A stretch of DNA of 64,000 nt from Corynespora cassiicola (lineage: Eukaryota; Ascomycota; Dothideomycetes; Pleosporales; Corynesporascaceae). Location of the stretch: NCBI GenBank assembly GCA_022059125.1, contig JAEUWY010000010.1, positions 477,812 to 541,811 of the forward strand, in the 5' to 3' direction. The notes under the pieces were generated by a model, which was not told the origin of the DNA, ran no database searches, and saw nothing but the letters and a program-made list of their open reading frames with translations. Made by a program: the position numbers and the translations under genes. How positions within the stretch are numbered: the first letter of the stretch is position 1; every line of letters begins with the position of its first letter. This document shows, one piece after another, positions 23,902-37,109 of this stretch.

Positions 23902-25727
23902 CTAAATAACTAACGCGTAAAACAACTTTTATAAACTAATACTATATCTAATTTATAAAAGTTAGATAATAATAAAAAGTAGATAATTATCAATTATATA
24001 CTTAAGCTAGATGTGTAAAAATTTAGTTTTTAGCTAGTAAATATAATTATTATAGCTAATTTTCTGCGCGCTAAGCGTAATTTAAACTCTATTAATATAA
24101 ACTAGTTTAGTATATTTATAAAATATTAACTAAAATTTAAAGTAAAATTTAATTAGAAGTATAACTATAAAAAAGCTAAATATAAAAACTCTAAAATAAT
24201 TTAGAGCTAGTTTAGTTTAGTAGCTAATATTTAAGCTAAATATAGTATTTAAAATAATAACACGTATAACTTTAATAAAATAAATTTTATAATAAGCTAA
24301 ATATTAATAAAAATAGTTATTATAGTTTTAAAATAATAAAAAAAATTAAAAATAGTTTAGCTAGACAACCGCAAGTAAATAATAGTTATATAAAATATTA
24401 ATACTAAAAAATAAATTATTTTATTTTTTATTATTTTTAAAACGCGCTACTATTTTACTAGCTAATATAAAAAAAAATCTGTTTTAAAATTAAGTTATTA
24501 AAATTTTTAGTAACAGCTAAATAACTAATAAGCTTAGTTTTAAATAGTTAAAGTATTTTAATAAATATATAAAAAAGTATACTGTTAGTATCTACTAACT
24601 ACTAGTTATTAATAGCTATAAAAACTATAATATTTTTTTTTTAGTAATACTGTAAAAATAATAAAATTATTATTTTATATATATTTTTATATTTATTATA
24701 CTTTTTACAGCTGCTTAATATAAATTATTTTATTTTTTTAAAAACTGCGTACAGATATTAAGCTAAAATACTTATATATAACTAAATTATCTATTTTATA
24801 AAATTTAAATTTCTGCTATACTTTAAAGCAGCTTATAATATAGTATTTACTTTTAGTAATATCTAAAAAAAATTTTAAAGTACTAAATTAGTTTTTTTTA
24901 ACTTAAAACAGATTATACTAGCTTTTAATATAAAGCTTTAAATTTTATTACTACTATTTACTATAAATAATATACTTTAGCAGTTATAAACTTTTAGTAA
25001 TATTTTAAAATTTAGATTATAATTAATACTTATAAAGTTAAAAATTTAAAAATATATAGATAGTTTTTCTATATTTATAGTTAAAGTATTTAAAAAAGTA
25101 TTAAAAAGAGCCGCAATTATTACGTATAAGTTAGTTTTAGTTTAATAAAAAAATAAAAAACTTTAAGTAGCTAATAAAGCTACTATATAATAAAAATTAT
25201 ATAAAAAAAAGCGGGTTTAAAAAAAAAAATTTTTAATAGTTAAAAATAGACAGTAACTAGCAGTTTTAAAAAAGTTTAAAATATATAGTAATAGAAAAAA
25301 AGTAAAAAAATAGATACGCGTTTAAAAAAGTAAGCTATTTTAAAAATACTATAAAAAATATAATTAAATTAAATATAACGCGTAAACGTATAAAATTAAT
25401 ATAAATTTTTTTTTAAATAATATTACGTGCTATAGTCTGCTATAAAAAGCTAAAGTATAGTATTTTAAGCTATAATAAGTTAGATTTTAGTATAGTTTTA
25501 GTAAAAGTAACTGATTTATCTGTTAATCAACTCGCCTGTAGTATATATTACTATTAACTTATATTTAATAACTATTTAAATTATTTTTAATTTTAATTTA
25601 AATAAATTTTTTTAAATAAATTTTTAAAATTAAGCTTTTTAATAATAAAAAAACTATTATTTTTTTATAATAGCTAGTTTTTATTTAAAATTAGTCTAAT
25701 AGTAATTAAACCTACTATTTTACTACA

Positions 25728-28700
25728 GAGAGGTAATATTAAAATAGTTTAATTAAAACAAAGCAGTTTTTAAACTAATATAACTTTTTACCTAAACTAG
25801 CTATAAAAAAAAAAAATTAATTTAATAGACATTTATAAAAACTTAAAGTTTTAAAATAAAAAATTAAACTTTATATTAGGTTATAAAGCTATAAATAAGT
25901 TTAAAGTAGAGGTAAAAAAAAGTGTAAATTAAAAGCTAATTTATTTTTTATTCAAAAAATTATTTAAACTTTTTATTTTACGCTAATTTTATTAGATTTT
26001 ATATATATTACATGAATAAAAAACTAAAGCTAAGAAGTTAATTTAATTTTAAAAAAATTAAGTTTTACTTATATAAGTAATTATTATATAATAATAAATT
26101 AGTTAAATTAGTATATAAATAAATATTTCAGAAAATAAATTTTAAATCTCTATTTTTTTTAAATAAAAATAAAATAGAACTTTACTTTTTAGATTATAAA
26201 AAAAAAGTTAATTTTTTATTAAAAGCTAATATACTTATTATAACTATTTTTAATATATTAAATAAAAACAAAAGTAGTATTTATACTACTATATAATAAA
26301 TAAATAAATAAAAATTATTTAATTATAAGAACACAGAGCGACTTATCTCTAATACAGCTTAAATACTACTTAAAATAAAAGTTTATAGAACTAGAAAATA
26401 ATTATAAATTAGAACTTATAGGTCTTATACAAAAAAACATTTCTAAACTATAGAACTATCTAGAACTATTATAACTTTTTTATAGTTTTTCTCCAGCATC
26501 TATTCTAAGTCTAGTCTAATTTAGTTCTATTTTTTAGTTATTATAAAAGAGTATAAAAAAATAAAAAATTAGAGCTAAGTTAAAACTATATTAGAAATTA
26601 GAAACTAAAAATTAAATATAAAGTTTTAAATTACGTGCGCGATATTTAAAAGTAAATATATTTAAATTTTATATAAATAAAATTTATTATATTACTTTTT
26701 TTTTAGTAAACAGATTATTCTAATCTAATATAATTTATAGCTTATTTAAAAAAAATATAAATAGTTTTTATTAAAAGCAGAGTATTTTATTTTATTATTT
26801 ATTTTTACTTTTAGTATTTTACAGAAAAAAGTATTGCGCGTTTATATAACTAGTAAAATATTTTTATAAAACTACTATTTAGTAGTTATAAATTTAGTTT
26901 TTTAAACTTTTTTTTATTTTTTTTATTTTTTTAATTATTATATTCTGTAAATAGTTTATTTTAAATTTAGTACTTTTGCTAATTTTTTCTAAAACTTTTT
27001 ACTATTAAATTAGCTTTTTAATTTACTTTATAATATCTATTTTAGTTTTACTTAGTACTTTATTAGTAGTTTACTATAAAATATATTTACGCGCTTATTA
27101 CGCTTTAGTAAAAAAATATATAATTAATTTTAAATTTAAATTAACTTTAAGTAAAAAGTATAAGTATTATACTACTTAAAAAAGTTTATATAAGCTAGTA
27201 TGTATCTAACTTAGTACGTATTTAAAATAGTTAATTAATATTTTATTTTAAATTTTAAAATGCTGTACTGCTAAGTATAAAATATTAATATAAATTATAA
27301 ATAACTAAAAAAAAAATTTAAATAACTTTATTTTAATTACTATAGTAAAAATTGCGGCTAAAGCTATTTTAATTATAGTTTAAATAATTAAAGTAAAATT
27401 AAAATATATATAGACTAAAAAAGTGTTACTAGCTATTTATATAACTTTAAAAGTAATATACTAAAATATAAAAAAAATAAATTAAAAATTAGTTAATTTA
27501 AAAATAGTTTTTTTACGCAATTTAGTTCGCGTAAATAAAAAAAAAACTACTAAATTTACTAAATTTTTTTTAGTAAAATAATTTTAGTAAGTAGATTAGT
27601 TAGATAGAAATTTACTAAAGTTTAATAAAAAATCTAAATTAAAAAATTCTAATAGTAATAAAAATTTAATTTTTAATAAAAATAAAAGAAACTAATAGTT
27701 AGTTTAAAAAAGTTTTAAAGTTAAATCTAAAAAAAATTTTAAATAAAAAATTTAATAACTATTTTATTTTACTCTATTATTTTATAGATAATTTATATTT
27801 TCTATTTTCTGTTTTTATATTTAGAGCTATTAGTTTAAAAACTAAAAAGGTTCTAGCTTATTTAAATACTTATTATAAAAATTTTTTAACTTATATAGAG
27901 TTTTTATAAAATTAAATATATTATACTATATAAAATTTAGATTATATCTAATTTAGTTTATTTTATACTTTAGTAATAAGCGTATAAGTTTACTAGCAAA
28001 AATATTTTTAATTTTCTATTTTTCTATTTTATTAATTAGTATTTTAATTAGTTTTAAAGTTTTTTATTCTAAAAACAAATTAGCAGAGTTTTTATATAAA
28101 ATATTTAATATAAATATATTATAGATTTTTAATTCTAGAAGTAGTTTAAAACAGTATAAATAATTTTTTTTTTTTAATATTTTAAAAAAATCTGTCTACT
28201 GTTCAGATAGCTTTTAACTTAGTTTTATAAATATTAAATTTTTTATACTAAAATATACTTAATTTTTAATAGTTTAGTCTACTTAGTAATAGTAGAGATT
28301 AACTTAAACTTATATTTATTTTTAAATTTTTTTAAAGTTTTTTTTCGTAAGCTTTTATATTTTATATATTTATAAAATAAGTACTAAAGTGTTTTAGTAA
28401 TTTAGTTTTTTTTAAAACTTAAAAAGTTTAAGTTTTTTCTAATACTAATTTTAATAAAGTTTAAAACTAAACAAAACTTAATATAAAGTTATTTTTAAAT
28501 TTATATATAGAAAAGTAAATTAAGCGTGATTTATTAATAGCAGAAGTTTACTTTAGTTATTTTAATAATAACTTATAAATAGCTTTAGTCTTTAGTTAAT
28601 ATATTAGTTTATAATTTTAGTTTAGTTATTAATTTTTTTATAGTAAATAGTAAATAGCTTAATTTTAACACTAATAATATAACAGAATTTAAACTAAAAA

Positions 28701-31700
28701 CTAAAAATAAATTATAGTTTTTAGTTTAATATAATTATTTCTAAAATATATTTAAATAAGTATATTTACTAAATAAATAGATAAACTATACTACGTGCGT
28801 TAGTATTTTTATAATATAAAATTAATATAGCTTATTTAAAATGTTAATTAATAATTATTAAAATTTAATTATAACTAGCTTTATTACAGAAATGTTTTTT
28901 AAAATTTATATAGAGATGTTATATAAAACAGTTTAGAATAGAAAAAAAATAAATTTTTTTAATAGAATAAATTTATTTTAAATATATTTATTAACAGATA
29001 AAACAGTTCTGTATATATTACTTATATAAATTTTTTATATTTTTTTAGTAGTACTTTTAGGCTAATAGCTAGTAAATTTTCATAGCGCTAAAATATACTA
29101 AAAAAACTTAGTTATAAATTTTTTATATTAAGCGTATAATAAGCGTAGAGTTCTAAAAAATATATAGTTAATATTAATATAATATAAGTCTGTTATATAT
29201 TTAGTACTAATTAAAAAAAATTTTATATTTTTTTATAAAACTTAATTAATTTTTTTTTAAAAAGATATTAATAAGTTTAAAAAAGTTAAAGCTTATAAAG
29301 TTTTTTAGAAATATTATATATACGTAAACTACACACTTAGTTTAAACTCTAATATATTTTTAAACTAATTTAGTATTAATTTAAAAGTTAAAATAATATA
29401 GTTTAATTAGCACGCGAGAACGGTTATTTTACTATATAGCTAAAAAAAATTTTATATTTTATTTATAACAGCTAAGAATATTAGCTCTAATATTATTTTT
29501 ATTTAAAATATATTTAATTTAGAAGTTAAAAAGCGCTAATTTTTCTGTTTATTTTACTTATCTAGTATTTAGAACTTTAATTATTATAAAATATTCTAGT
29601 AATTTATAATTAGAATATATTTAGATTTAATACTTTATAAAAAAAAATTAGTTTACTATTTTTAAAAAGCAGTAATAATAATAAAAAGTTTTTTATTATA
29701 TATTTTTTAGTTAAATTTAGAACTAAATAAAGTTTTACTATAAAAAATATATAAATACTAATTTTTATTAGTATGTTACTAAAACTATACGCCTATAATA
29801 GCACTATTAAATATATTAATTTTTAATTTTATAAATAGTTTAAAATTAAAATAATAAAAAATTAAAAAAAAAAAAAGTTTTTTAAAACTTTAAATACTTA
29901 GTTATATTTTTAGATTTATTTAAAAAATACAGTAAAATTTTAAAATATACTAATTAGTAAAATAATACAGAAATATTTTAGTATAAATTATTAGTAAAAG
30001 CTAGTAAATTTAAAAAAAAATTTTACTTCTATAATAGTAGTAGATTAAATCTAATTTTATAAAGCTTTAATTTTTTTTAAATTTATTTCTAGTTTTTAGT
30101 TAGTTAAAATATATTTTAAATATTAGATACGTTTTATATAAAATTTAGATTTAGCTATATTTACTTATAGTTTAGCTTAACGTAGTCGTTCTAAAACAGC
30201 TTTAATATACTAAATATAAATTTATTTATTTTTAAAGTAAATAAAAATATTATTTAAGTATATAATATAAAAGTTATTAAAATAGTTAATTAGAACGTTA
30301 TTTATATATTGCTAAAAAGTAGCTAGTCTGTTACACAACCTAAATAAAAAAATTTTATATTTATATATTCTATATTATATTTAAAAAATAGTATATTTTT
30401 TACTATTAAAATTTATTTAAATTTTATTAAATGCAGCGTAAATATCTAACTTTATAAAAATTTTAGCTTTACTAAATTTTACTAAAAGTTTATTTATTCT
30501 AAATATTAAATAAATATTTTTTTAGTTAGAGTATTTAGTTTATAATAGTTAATATATATTTTAAGTTTTTTATTTATTTTATAAATATACAGAATAAATA
30601 ATATAAAAAAGCTTTAACTCTACTTAATAAAACTGTATTATAGTTGAATTATTAAAAATTTTTAAATAGCTTTAAATTTTTTTAAGCTCTATTTATATAA
30701 AAAACTATAACTATTTAGAAAAAATTTAGTAAAAATAATTTTATAGTTATAAAGTTAGTAAAGTAAAAAATAGAGTACAGCTTTAAAGTTAAATATATTT
30801 TAATATATTTAATATATAAAAAAAAGTTAGAACAGTGCTAGAACTACAGTATTTGAAGTTCTAAAAAAAAAGTTTTTAATTAGTTAGTTAATTTTAAAAA
30901 TAGTTATTATAAAAAATTTATTTTTAAATTATTTTATTTAGAAATAGAAAATATTAGCTAAAATAGCAGCTATTTAAAAAGTTTAACTAAACTTAGAATT
31001 TAGTTAAAAATTAGTTAAAAAAAATGTTTAAACTAAAAAAGTTTTAGTTTTTAAAGTTAATATAAATAAATTTCTAAACTTTAATAGTATTTAATTTAGT
31101 TAGTTTTTTAAAAAGCGTTTTTTTAAAAAATATTTTACTCTATACTCTAGCTAGTAAATAGTTAATATAAATATTAAAATATAAATAAAGTAAGTATATA
31201 TAAAAGTAGATACTAAAAAAGCTAAATAATCTAGTTATGTTCTGTATTTAGTTTAAATTTAAATTTTTTTATTTATTTTAAACTAATAATATAGTTTTAA
31301 AATTTAAAATTAAAAATAATAAAAAAGTAATTTAGTATTATATATCTATTTAGGCGAAAATAAAAACAGATATAATAAATAACTAAAAATTTAATTAAAT
31401 TTTAGAAGCTGTGTATTTTAACTTAGTAAAACAGTTTTTAAATAGAAATTTAAAAAGTATAAAATAATAAAATTATAATAGAAGTATTAATAAATAAAAA
31501 ATTTTATATATTAGTATTAATAAAAAAATATAAACAGATTCTAAATCTATTAGAATAGAAAACTAAAAATATTTTAAAGTGCTTTTTTTTTAGCAAATTT
31601 AAAATTTTTATCTATAATAGGTTATACTTATTTAAACTTAAAGTAAAATTTTTTTTTAAATATTTTTATTTTTTAATTAGAATAAATTTAAATTATAAAA

Positions 31701-34700
31701 GTTAATCGCGTTTTTAAATTAGTTATATAAATTATTTTTTATATTAATTTAGCTTATTTATAGAAAATTATAATCGCGTGTAAAATAGTTTTACTTACTA
31801 TAATTATAATAGTTTTTTTTTACAGTTTAAGCTAGTTTAAATAGTTTACTATTTTTACGTTAGTATAGTAGTTATAACTTTATATAAATAGTACGCTAGT
31901 AAATAATTTTTTTTTTTTATAAGTGCTGTAAATAAATTAAGTAGTTTTTAGTTTTTTAAAACTTTAAATATAGTAAAACTAAAGTTACTTTTTTTACTTT
32001 TACTAATAATAAATATAAAAATATTTTAGCGCTCTATATTATAAGTAAAAAAATATTTTACTATATTATTAAAAAAATTATTTTATAAAAATTTAAATTT
32101 AAAGTTTAAAACTCGCAGAGCTAAAGTAATCTTTTTTTATAAATAAAATTATTTTTTTATTTTTTTATACTTTGTTTTTAATAGTAATAGATAAAAATTA
32201 AATTTTAAAAATAAAAAAAAGTTTTTTTTATTTTATTTACAGCTAGTAGAAAGCTACTTAATTTTCTATTTTTTTTATTTTCTAAAATAAAATATAATTT
32301 TAAAAAATTAAATATTTTTTCTGCGTTTAAAAACCTATTTTTAAAAATTATTAGCTAAATAATAGAGCTTTAAGTATTTTTAAGCTAGTTTTAATATATA
32401 TTTTTAAATTTCCGCTATATAAGCTTGCTTAATAAAATAATAGTTTTAATTAATATTAAAATAATTTTAGATAAAAACTAGCTATTATAAAAAGGTAATA
32501 GTTTTTTTATTGCTAAAAAGCTTAATCTTAAAAATCTATTTAAATAATTTTATTTAAACGAAAATTAAAAGTAATTTAAATAGTTATTAAATATAAGTTA
32601 ATAGTAATAGTTTTAGCTATTTTTTATTTTAAAAAAAAAAATCTGCAGCAGTGGCTTTAAGTTTTAATATTTTAACTTATAACTATAAAATTTTTACTTT
32701 TATTAGTATAAAATAAAAATTATTATTATTAAATTAAAATAGAGATTTAGTAGATTCTAAATTATTATTAAAAAGTTAAAGCTGTTTTTATAGCTAGTTT
32801 AATTTTTAAATAGCTTTTTCTGTAAAAGTATTTAAAAAGTATATAATACTAAATATTAATAGTTAAAATTAATTTTAGTAAGTTTTTAGTAGTTATTTAG
32901 TTTTTACTTTAGTATATAACGCGTTTTTTTTAAAAATAATTTAATTTATATAAAAGTAAAAGTTTTAAATTTAAAAGCTTTAGTTATTAAAAAATTTAAA
33001 AAATTTTAACTTTATTAAAAGTTAAAAATATATATAGTAATTTAAAACAGACCTAGTCTAATACGTGTACTATTTAGTTATACTTTTTTTTATAATAAAT
33101 AAAAAAATAATATTTTTAAGCTGTTATCAGCGAAAAAAAGTTTAAAAATATAATATAAAAATATAGAGTAACTTATTTCTAATACAGCTTAAATACTACT
33201 TAAAATAAAAATTTATAAAACTAAAAAATAATTATAAGTTAAAATTTATAAATTTTATATAAAAAAATCTTTTTAGACTACAGAACTATCTAAAACTATT
33301 ATAACTTTTTTATAGTTTCTCTCTAGCACCTATTCTAAATCTAGTCTAATTTAGTTTTATTTTTTAGTTATAATAAAAAAATATAAAAAAATAAAAAATT
33401 AAAGCTAAGTTAGAGCTATGTCGGAAGTTAAAAACTAGAAATTAGATATAAAATTTTAAATCACGTGCGCGATACTTAAAAGTAAATATATTTAAACTTT
33501 ATACAAACAAAGTTCGTTATATTAATAGCTTAAATAAATAATAAAATAAAAATAAAATTAAGCTATTAGAAAAAATAAAAAAAATTATTAATAGGGATTT
33601 AATTAAAAGCTTTAAAAAAACAAAAAAAACAATATTAAAAAAGAATATAATAATATTTAAAAAAAGAGAATTCTAGTATAAAAATTAGTACTAAAAATCT
33701 TATTTAAATAAAAAAAGCAAAAAAAATTAAAATATAGAAAAAATAATTAAAAAATAGAAAAAATAGAAAAAATAGAAAAAATATAGATTTAAATAAAATT
33801 ATATTTTTTAATAAGTTAGTAATAGAAAAAAAGTCTAGATTCTAAATAAAAATATATTAAAAAAAAAAAGAGAAATAAAAGTATAGAAGCTGAGTTAGCT
33901 TTTATAAAATTAAATTATAAATAAAAAAAATTTAAAAAAATTAAAATTAATTTAAAGTTAATTATAATTTTTGATTTACTTACTTTTTTAAAATAATTAA
34001 TACTAATTATATTATAGTTTAAAATATTATTATATTAGTATAGAAAGCTATTTAGAAAGAAAAAAAAATTAAAATTAGTATTTATTAAAATACTTAATTT
34101 TAAAAATAACTTTAATAATATAAATTATATATAAAAAGTATTAAAATTTATTATTAAAAAATAAATAAAACCCGGTTAGTTTATATACTTTTTTTTTAAC
34201 TTTTAAAATAAATTAAATTTTTAATTAAATAAAATTAATTAAATATTAAATTTTAAAATTAATATAAATACTAATTAGTTTATAGACTAGAAATTTTAAT
34301 AAGATAGTTTAAAATTTTATACAGCTAAACTAGTTTTAAAATAGTTTAAAAGAAATAAAATTAAATTATTTAAATATCTAGCTTATAGCTTAAATCTAGC
34401 ACCTATAAAAAATATTTAAACTATATTAAAAAATAATTTAAAAAAATTAAATTCTAATTTAATAGGCAAAAATAATAAAAAAAAAATAATACTTTATTTA
34501 TAAACGCTATAAATAAAAATAGAATTTAATTCTATAAAAATTAATAAATAATTATATATTATTTTTATTTAGATATTAGAAAGTAGTTATTAAAGCTAAC
34601 GGATATAATACAAAATATTAATAATTTAATTAATTATTAATTTATTTATATAGTTTGATTTTTTAAATTTTTTTCTACTATTATTATTATTAATTTTTAA

Positions 34701-34987
34701 ATAAAAAACTTATATTAAAATTTTATATATATATATATATAGTATACAAGTTTATAATAATTAAATAAAAAAAATCAAATTATACGCTAGATAAAAAATG
34801 AATCAGCACTTAATTTTGTATTTTTTTTACCTCTACTTTAAGCTTATTTATAGCCTTATAATTTAAATATAAATTTTAATTTTTTATTTCAAAACTTAAA
34901 GTTGTAATAAATGTCTATTTAATTAATTTTTTTTTATTTTTATAGCTTGTTTAGGTAAAAAGTTATATTAGTTTAAAAACTGCTATT
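25728..34987. mobile_element. Inverted-repeat element interrupted by LTR copy B
   Basis: The left part (25728 to about 26,203) is the reverse complement of a 495-bp repeat also found at 47468 and 48487. The right part (about 34,763-34,987) repeats its last 200 or so bases in the opposite orientation. This makes long inverted ends around about 2.06 kb after subtracting copy B and its duplication. The inner part (33,527-34,760) is A-rich with several AGAAAAAAT units and no readable protein. It could be a DNA transposon with long inverted ends or two separate insertions of the 495-bp repeat; I cannot decide. Confidence 0.55.
26324..33521. mobile_element. LTR retrotransposon, full length, RIP-inactivated (copy B, same family as A)
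   Basis: LTRs 26324-26691 and 33154-33521 are both 368 bp and closely related to those of copy A, though parts of the middle differ. Internal sequence follows copy A along its length (for example around 18,300 against 27,920). The 5-mer TTAAT lies directly outside both ends (26319-26323, 33522-33526), an exact target-site duplication, so the insertion is intact in extent. Coding capacity has been lost to RIP. Confidence 0.9.
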
Positions 34988-35155
34988 TATAACAAATCTT
35001 ATTCGTATAAAATCTGAATTTACTTTCCAGCGTTGCGCACGTGACCTTAACTTCTAACTAAACTCTAACTTTAACTTTTAACTTAACTCTAACTTAAATT
35101 TAAATATTTAGCTATTTAAATTTTTTATTTTTTATAACTAAAATAGTATTAAACT
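34988..35155 (-). repeat. Partial LTR of the A/B family, reverse orientation
   Basis: About 168 bp match the end of the A/B LTR in reverse complement, beginning TATAACAAATCTTATTCG. The rest of the LTR is missing; the next sequence (35,156 to about 35,480) is instead an inverted copy of about 48,140-48,480. It is a truncated insertion or a recombination product. Confidence 0.65.
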
Positions 35156-35480
35156 GTTAAAGCTATACTACAGGCTATAAATAAAACTAAAAAATAAGTA
35201 GCTGCTTAAATTAATTTTTAAAAATAAATACTAGTAAAGTTATATAAGTAAAATAATATATAATATACTATATTAGTTTTTATATTAGTAATAAAGTATA
35301 ATAAGTTAATAGTTAATTTTAAATAATAGATTTGCTAACAAAATAAATATAATTATAAAATATAATTATATAAGCTATATATATATTTTAAATTCTATAA
35401 AATTTTATAGTTTTATAAAACTATTTTTATAAAACTATAAAATTTATAAAACTCTAAATTATAAATTTTATAAATTTTAT
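35156..35480. repeat. Inverted copy of the stretch at about 48,140-48,480
   Basis: The reverse complement matches the sequence between the two 495-bp direct repeats, for example GTTAAAGCTATACTACAGGC here against the complement of GCACAGCTTTAACAAC there. Together with the inverted 495-bp repeat parts it shows that a larger unit was copied in both orientations. Confidence 0.6.
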
Positions 35481-37109
35481 ACTAAACTTTTTTTAGTATT
35501 AATATTTTTATAGAACTATTACGTAATTTATTTTAGCTTAGTAAAATAATAAGTACTTACTATTAATATTTATTATTAGCTATTTTTTAAAAGTGTTATT
35601 TACGCTGTCTATTTTTTTAAGTTTATAATACTATTTTTTTTTTTAGTTTAATATTTTTATAAATTAATTTAATATCGTCGCGCAGTACTGCTTATTATTA
35701 TATTTATAAAAATTATATTAATATTTAAAATATTATTATAATAGTTATTTATAAATATTGTGTAAAAAATAATTTAATATATAAACTATTATTACTAAAT
35801 AAAAAGTATAAAAATTATAAGCACGCGGGCTGTTAGTTATATATACTAATTAATATTTTATTTTTTAACTTTTTTAAAATTAATTTTAAAATAAATAAGC
35901 TAAAAAAAAATTTAGCTAAAACTATTTTAGCGCAGATATATAATATATATTTTAAACTAAAATATTTTATAAAAATAAAAAAAATTTTTTAAAAAAAAGT
36001 AAAAGTTATTTAATATAAATTTAAAAGTTATAAAAAAATTAAAACAGCTAAAAATACTAAAAACGCTAAACTAAAAAATAATTTTAATAAATTTAAAAGT
36101 TTTTACTAGCGCTGCAGCTATAAACTAATTTATTTTTTAATTTTTTAAACTTTTTAATAATTATTTTATATTATTAAATTTTTAATTATTTTTAAAAAAT
36201 AAACTTTTTTTTTATAAGTAAGTTTTTTTATTCTAACTCTATATAGTAGTAAATAATAAATTTTTTTTAATATTTTTTTAGCAGCTACTAATAATTTTAT
36301 AAATTTTTTTTTAGTTTCTAAGTATTTTCTAAATTAAAATACTTTTTCTATTTAACTAAAAATTTTTAAATAAACTATTTATTTTAGAAAAATTTTTGTT
36401 TAATTTTACAGTAGTTTAGTAATATTTTAATTTTAAATTTAATTTTTTTTTTATAATAAAAGTATTTTTAAACTAGTATTTTAGTATTAGTAAATTTTAG
36501 TAGTAACACGTAAAATACTAAATATATTTTAATATTAGTAAAAAATTAGAATTTATAGTTAATTAGTTTTTTTTATTTTAAAATTAAAAAAAGTCTAATT
36601 TTAATATAATCTAATTTTTTATTTAGTTATATTATTAAAAAATTTCTTATAAAAAAATATACTTTATTTATTTTTTAGCTAAAATACTATTTTTAATTTT
36701 TAGTTAATATAAAAAATAGTTTTATATTATACTGTTTTAATATTTTTTTATAGTTATTTATAAAATTTTTATAATTTTTCTAATTTATTTATTACTTAAC
36801 TTATAACTAGCTTAATTTTTTTTTTTTAATTTTTAGTAATAGAAAATTTAAATATATTTTATGTAATATATAATAAAAAAATTACTTTATTATTACTAAT
36901 TTTCTATTATTAAATTTAAGTTATACTATAAATTGTAGTAATATCTAATTATTTTATTTTTAGTTATTATATATCTGTAGATATATTTTTATAGTCTAAT
37001 TTATTTTTTTTATTTAACTGTCTGTCTATAAATAATATACTATTAATAATTTTTTTTTAATTTTAATAGCTAATATTAATATTATTTAATAGTTTAATAC
37101 AGAGAGATA

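Larger units (their letters stand above)
16538..25548. mobile_element. TA-flanked inverted-repeat DNA transposon (Tc1/mariner or Fot1/pogo type), split by an LTR element
   Basis: The left end ATATATACTACGGGCGAGT and the right end, read in reverse, ATATATACTACAGGCGAGT open imperfect terminal inverted repeats of about 60 bp. Their differences are almost all transitions. TA stands directly outside both ends (16536-16537 and 25549-25550). Subtracting the 7,147-bp LTR element and its 5-bp duplication leaves about 1.86 kb, the usual size of fungal Fot1/pogo or mariner elements. The transposase cannot be read through the RIP mutations; superfamily rests on size, TIR and TA duplication. Confidence 0.8.
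15685..25727 (-). mobile_element. Truncated LTR retrotransposon in reverse orientation, split by a DNA transposon
   Basis: A reverse LTR (15685-16018) is followed by internal sequence to 16537. This matches, in reverse complement, the region upstream of the LTR at 23543. The match resumes at 25551, past the inserted DNA transposon, and runs to about 25,727, where another repeat cuts it. The two parts join cleanly if one TA at the break is removed. It is therefore older than everything lying between its halves. Confidence 0.75.
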
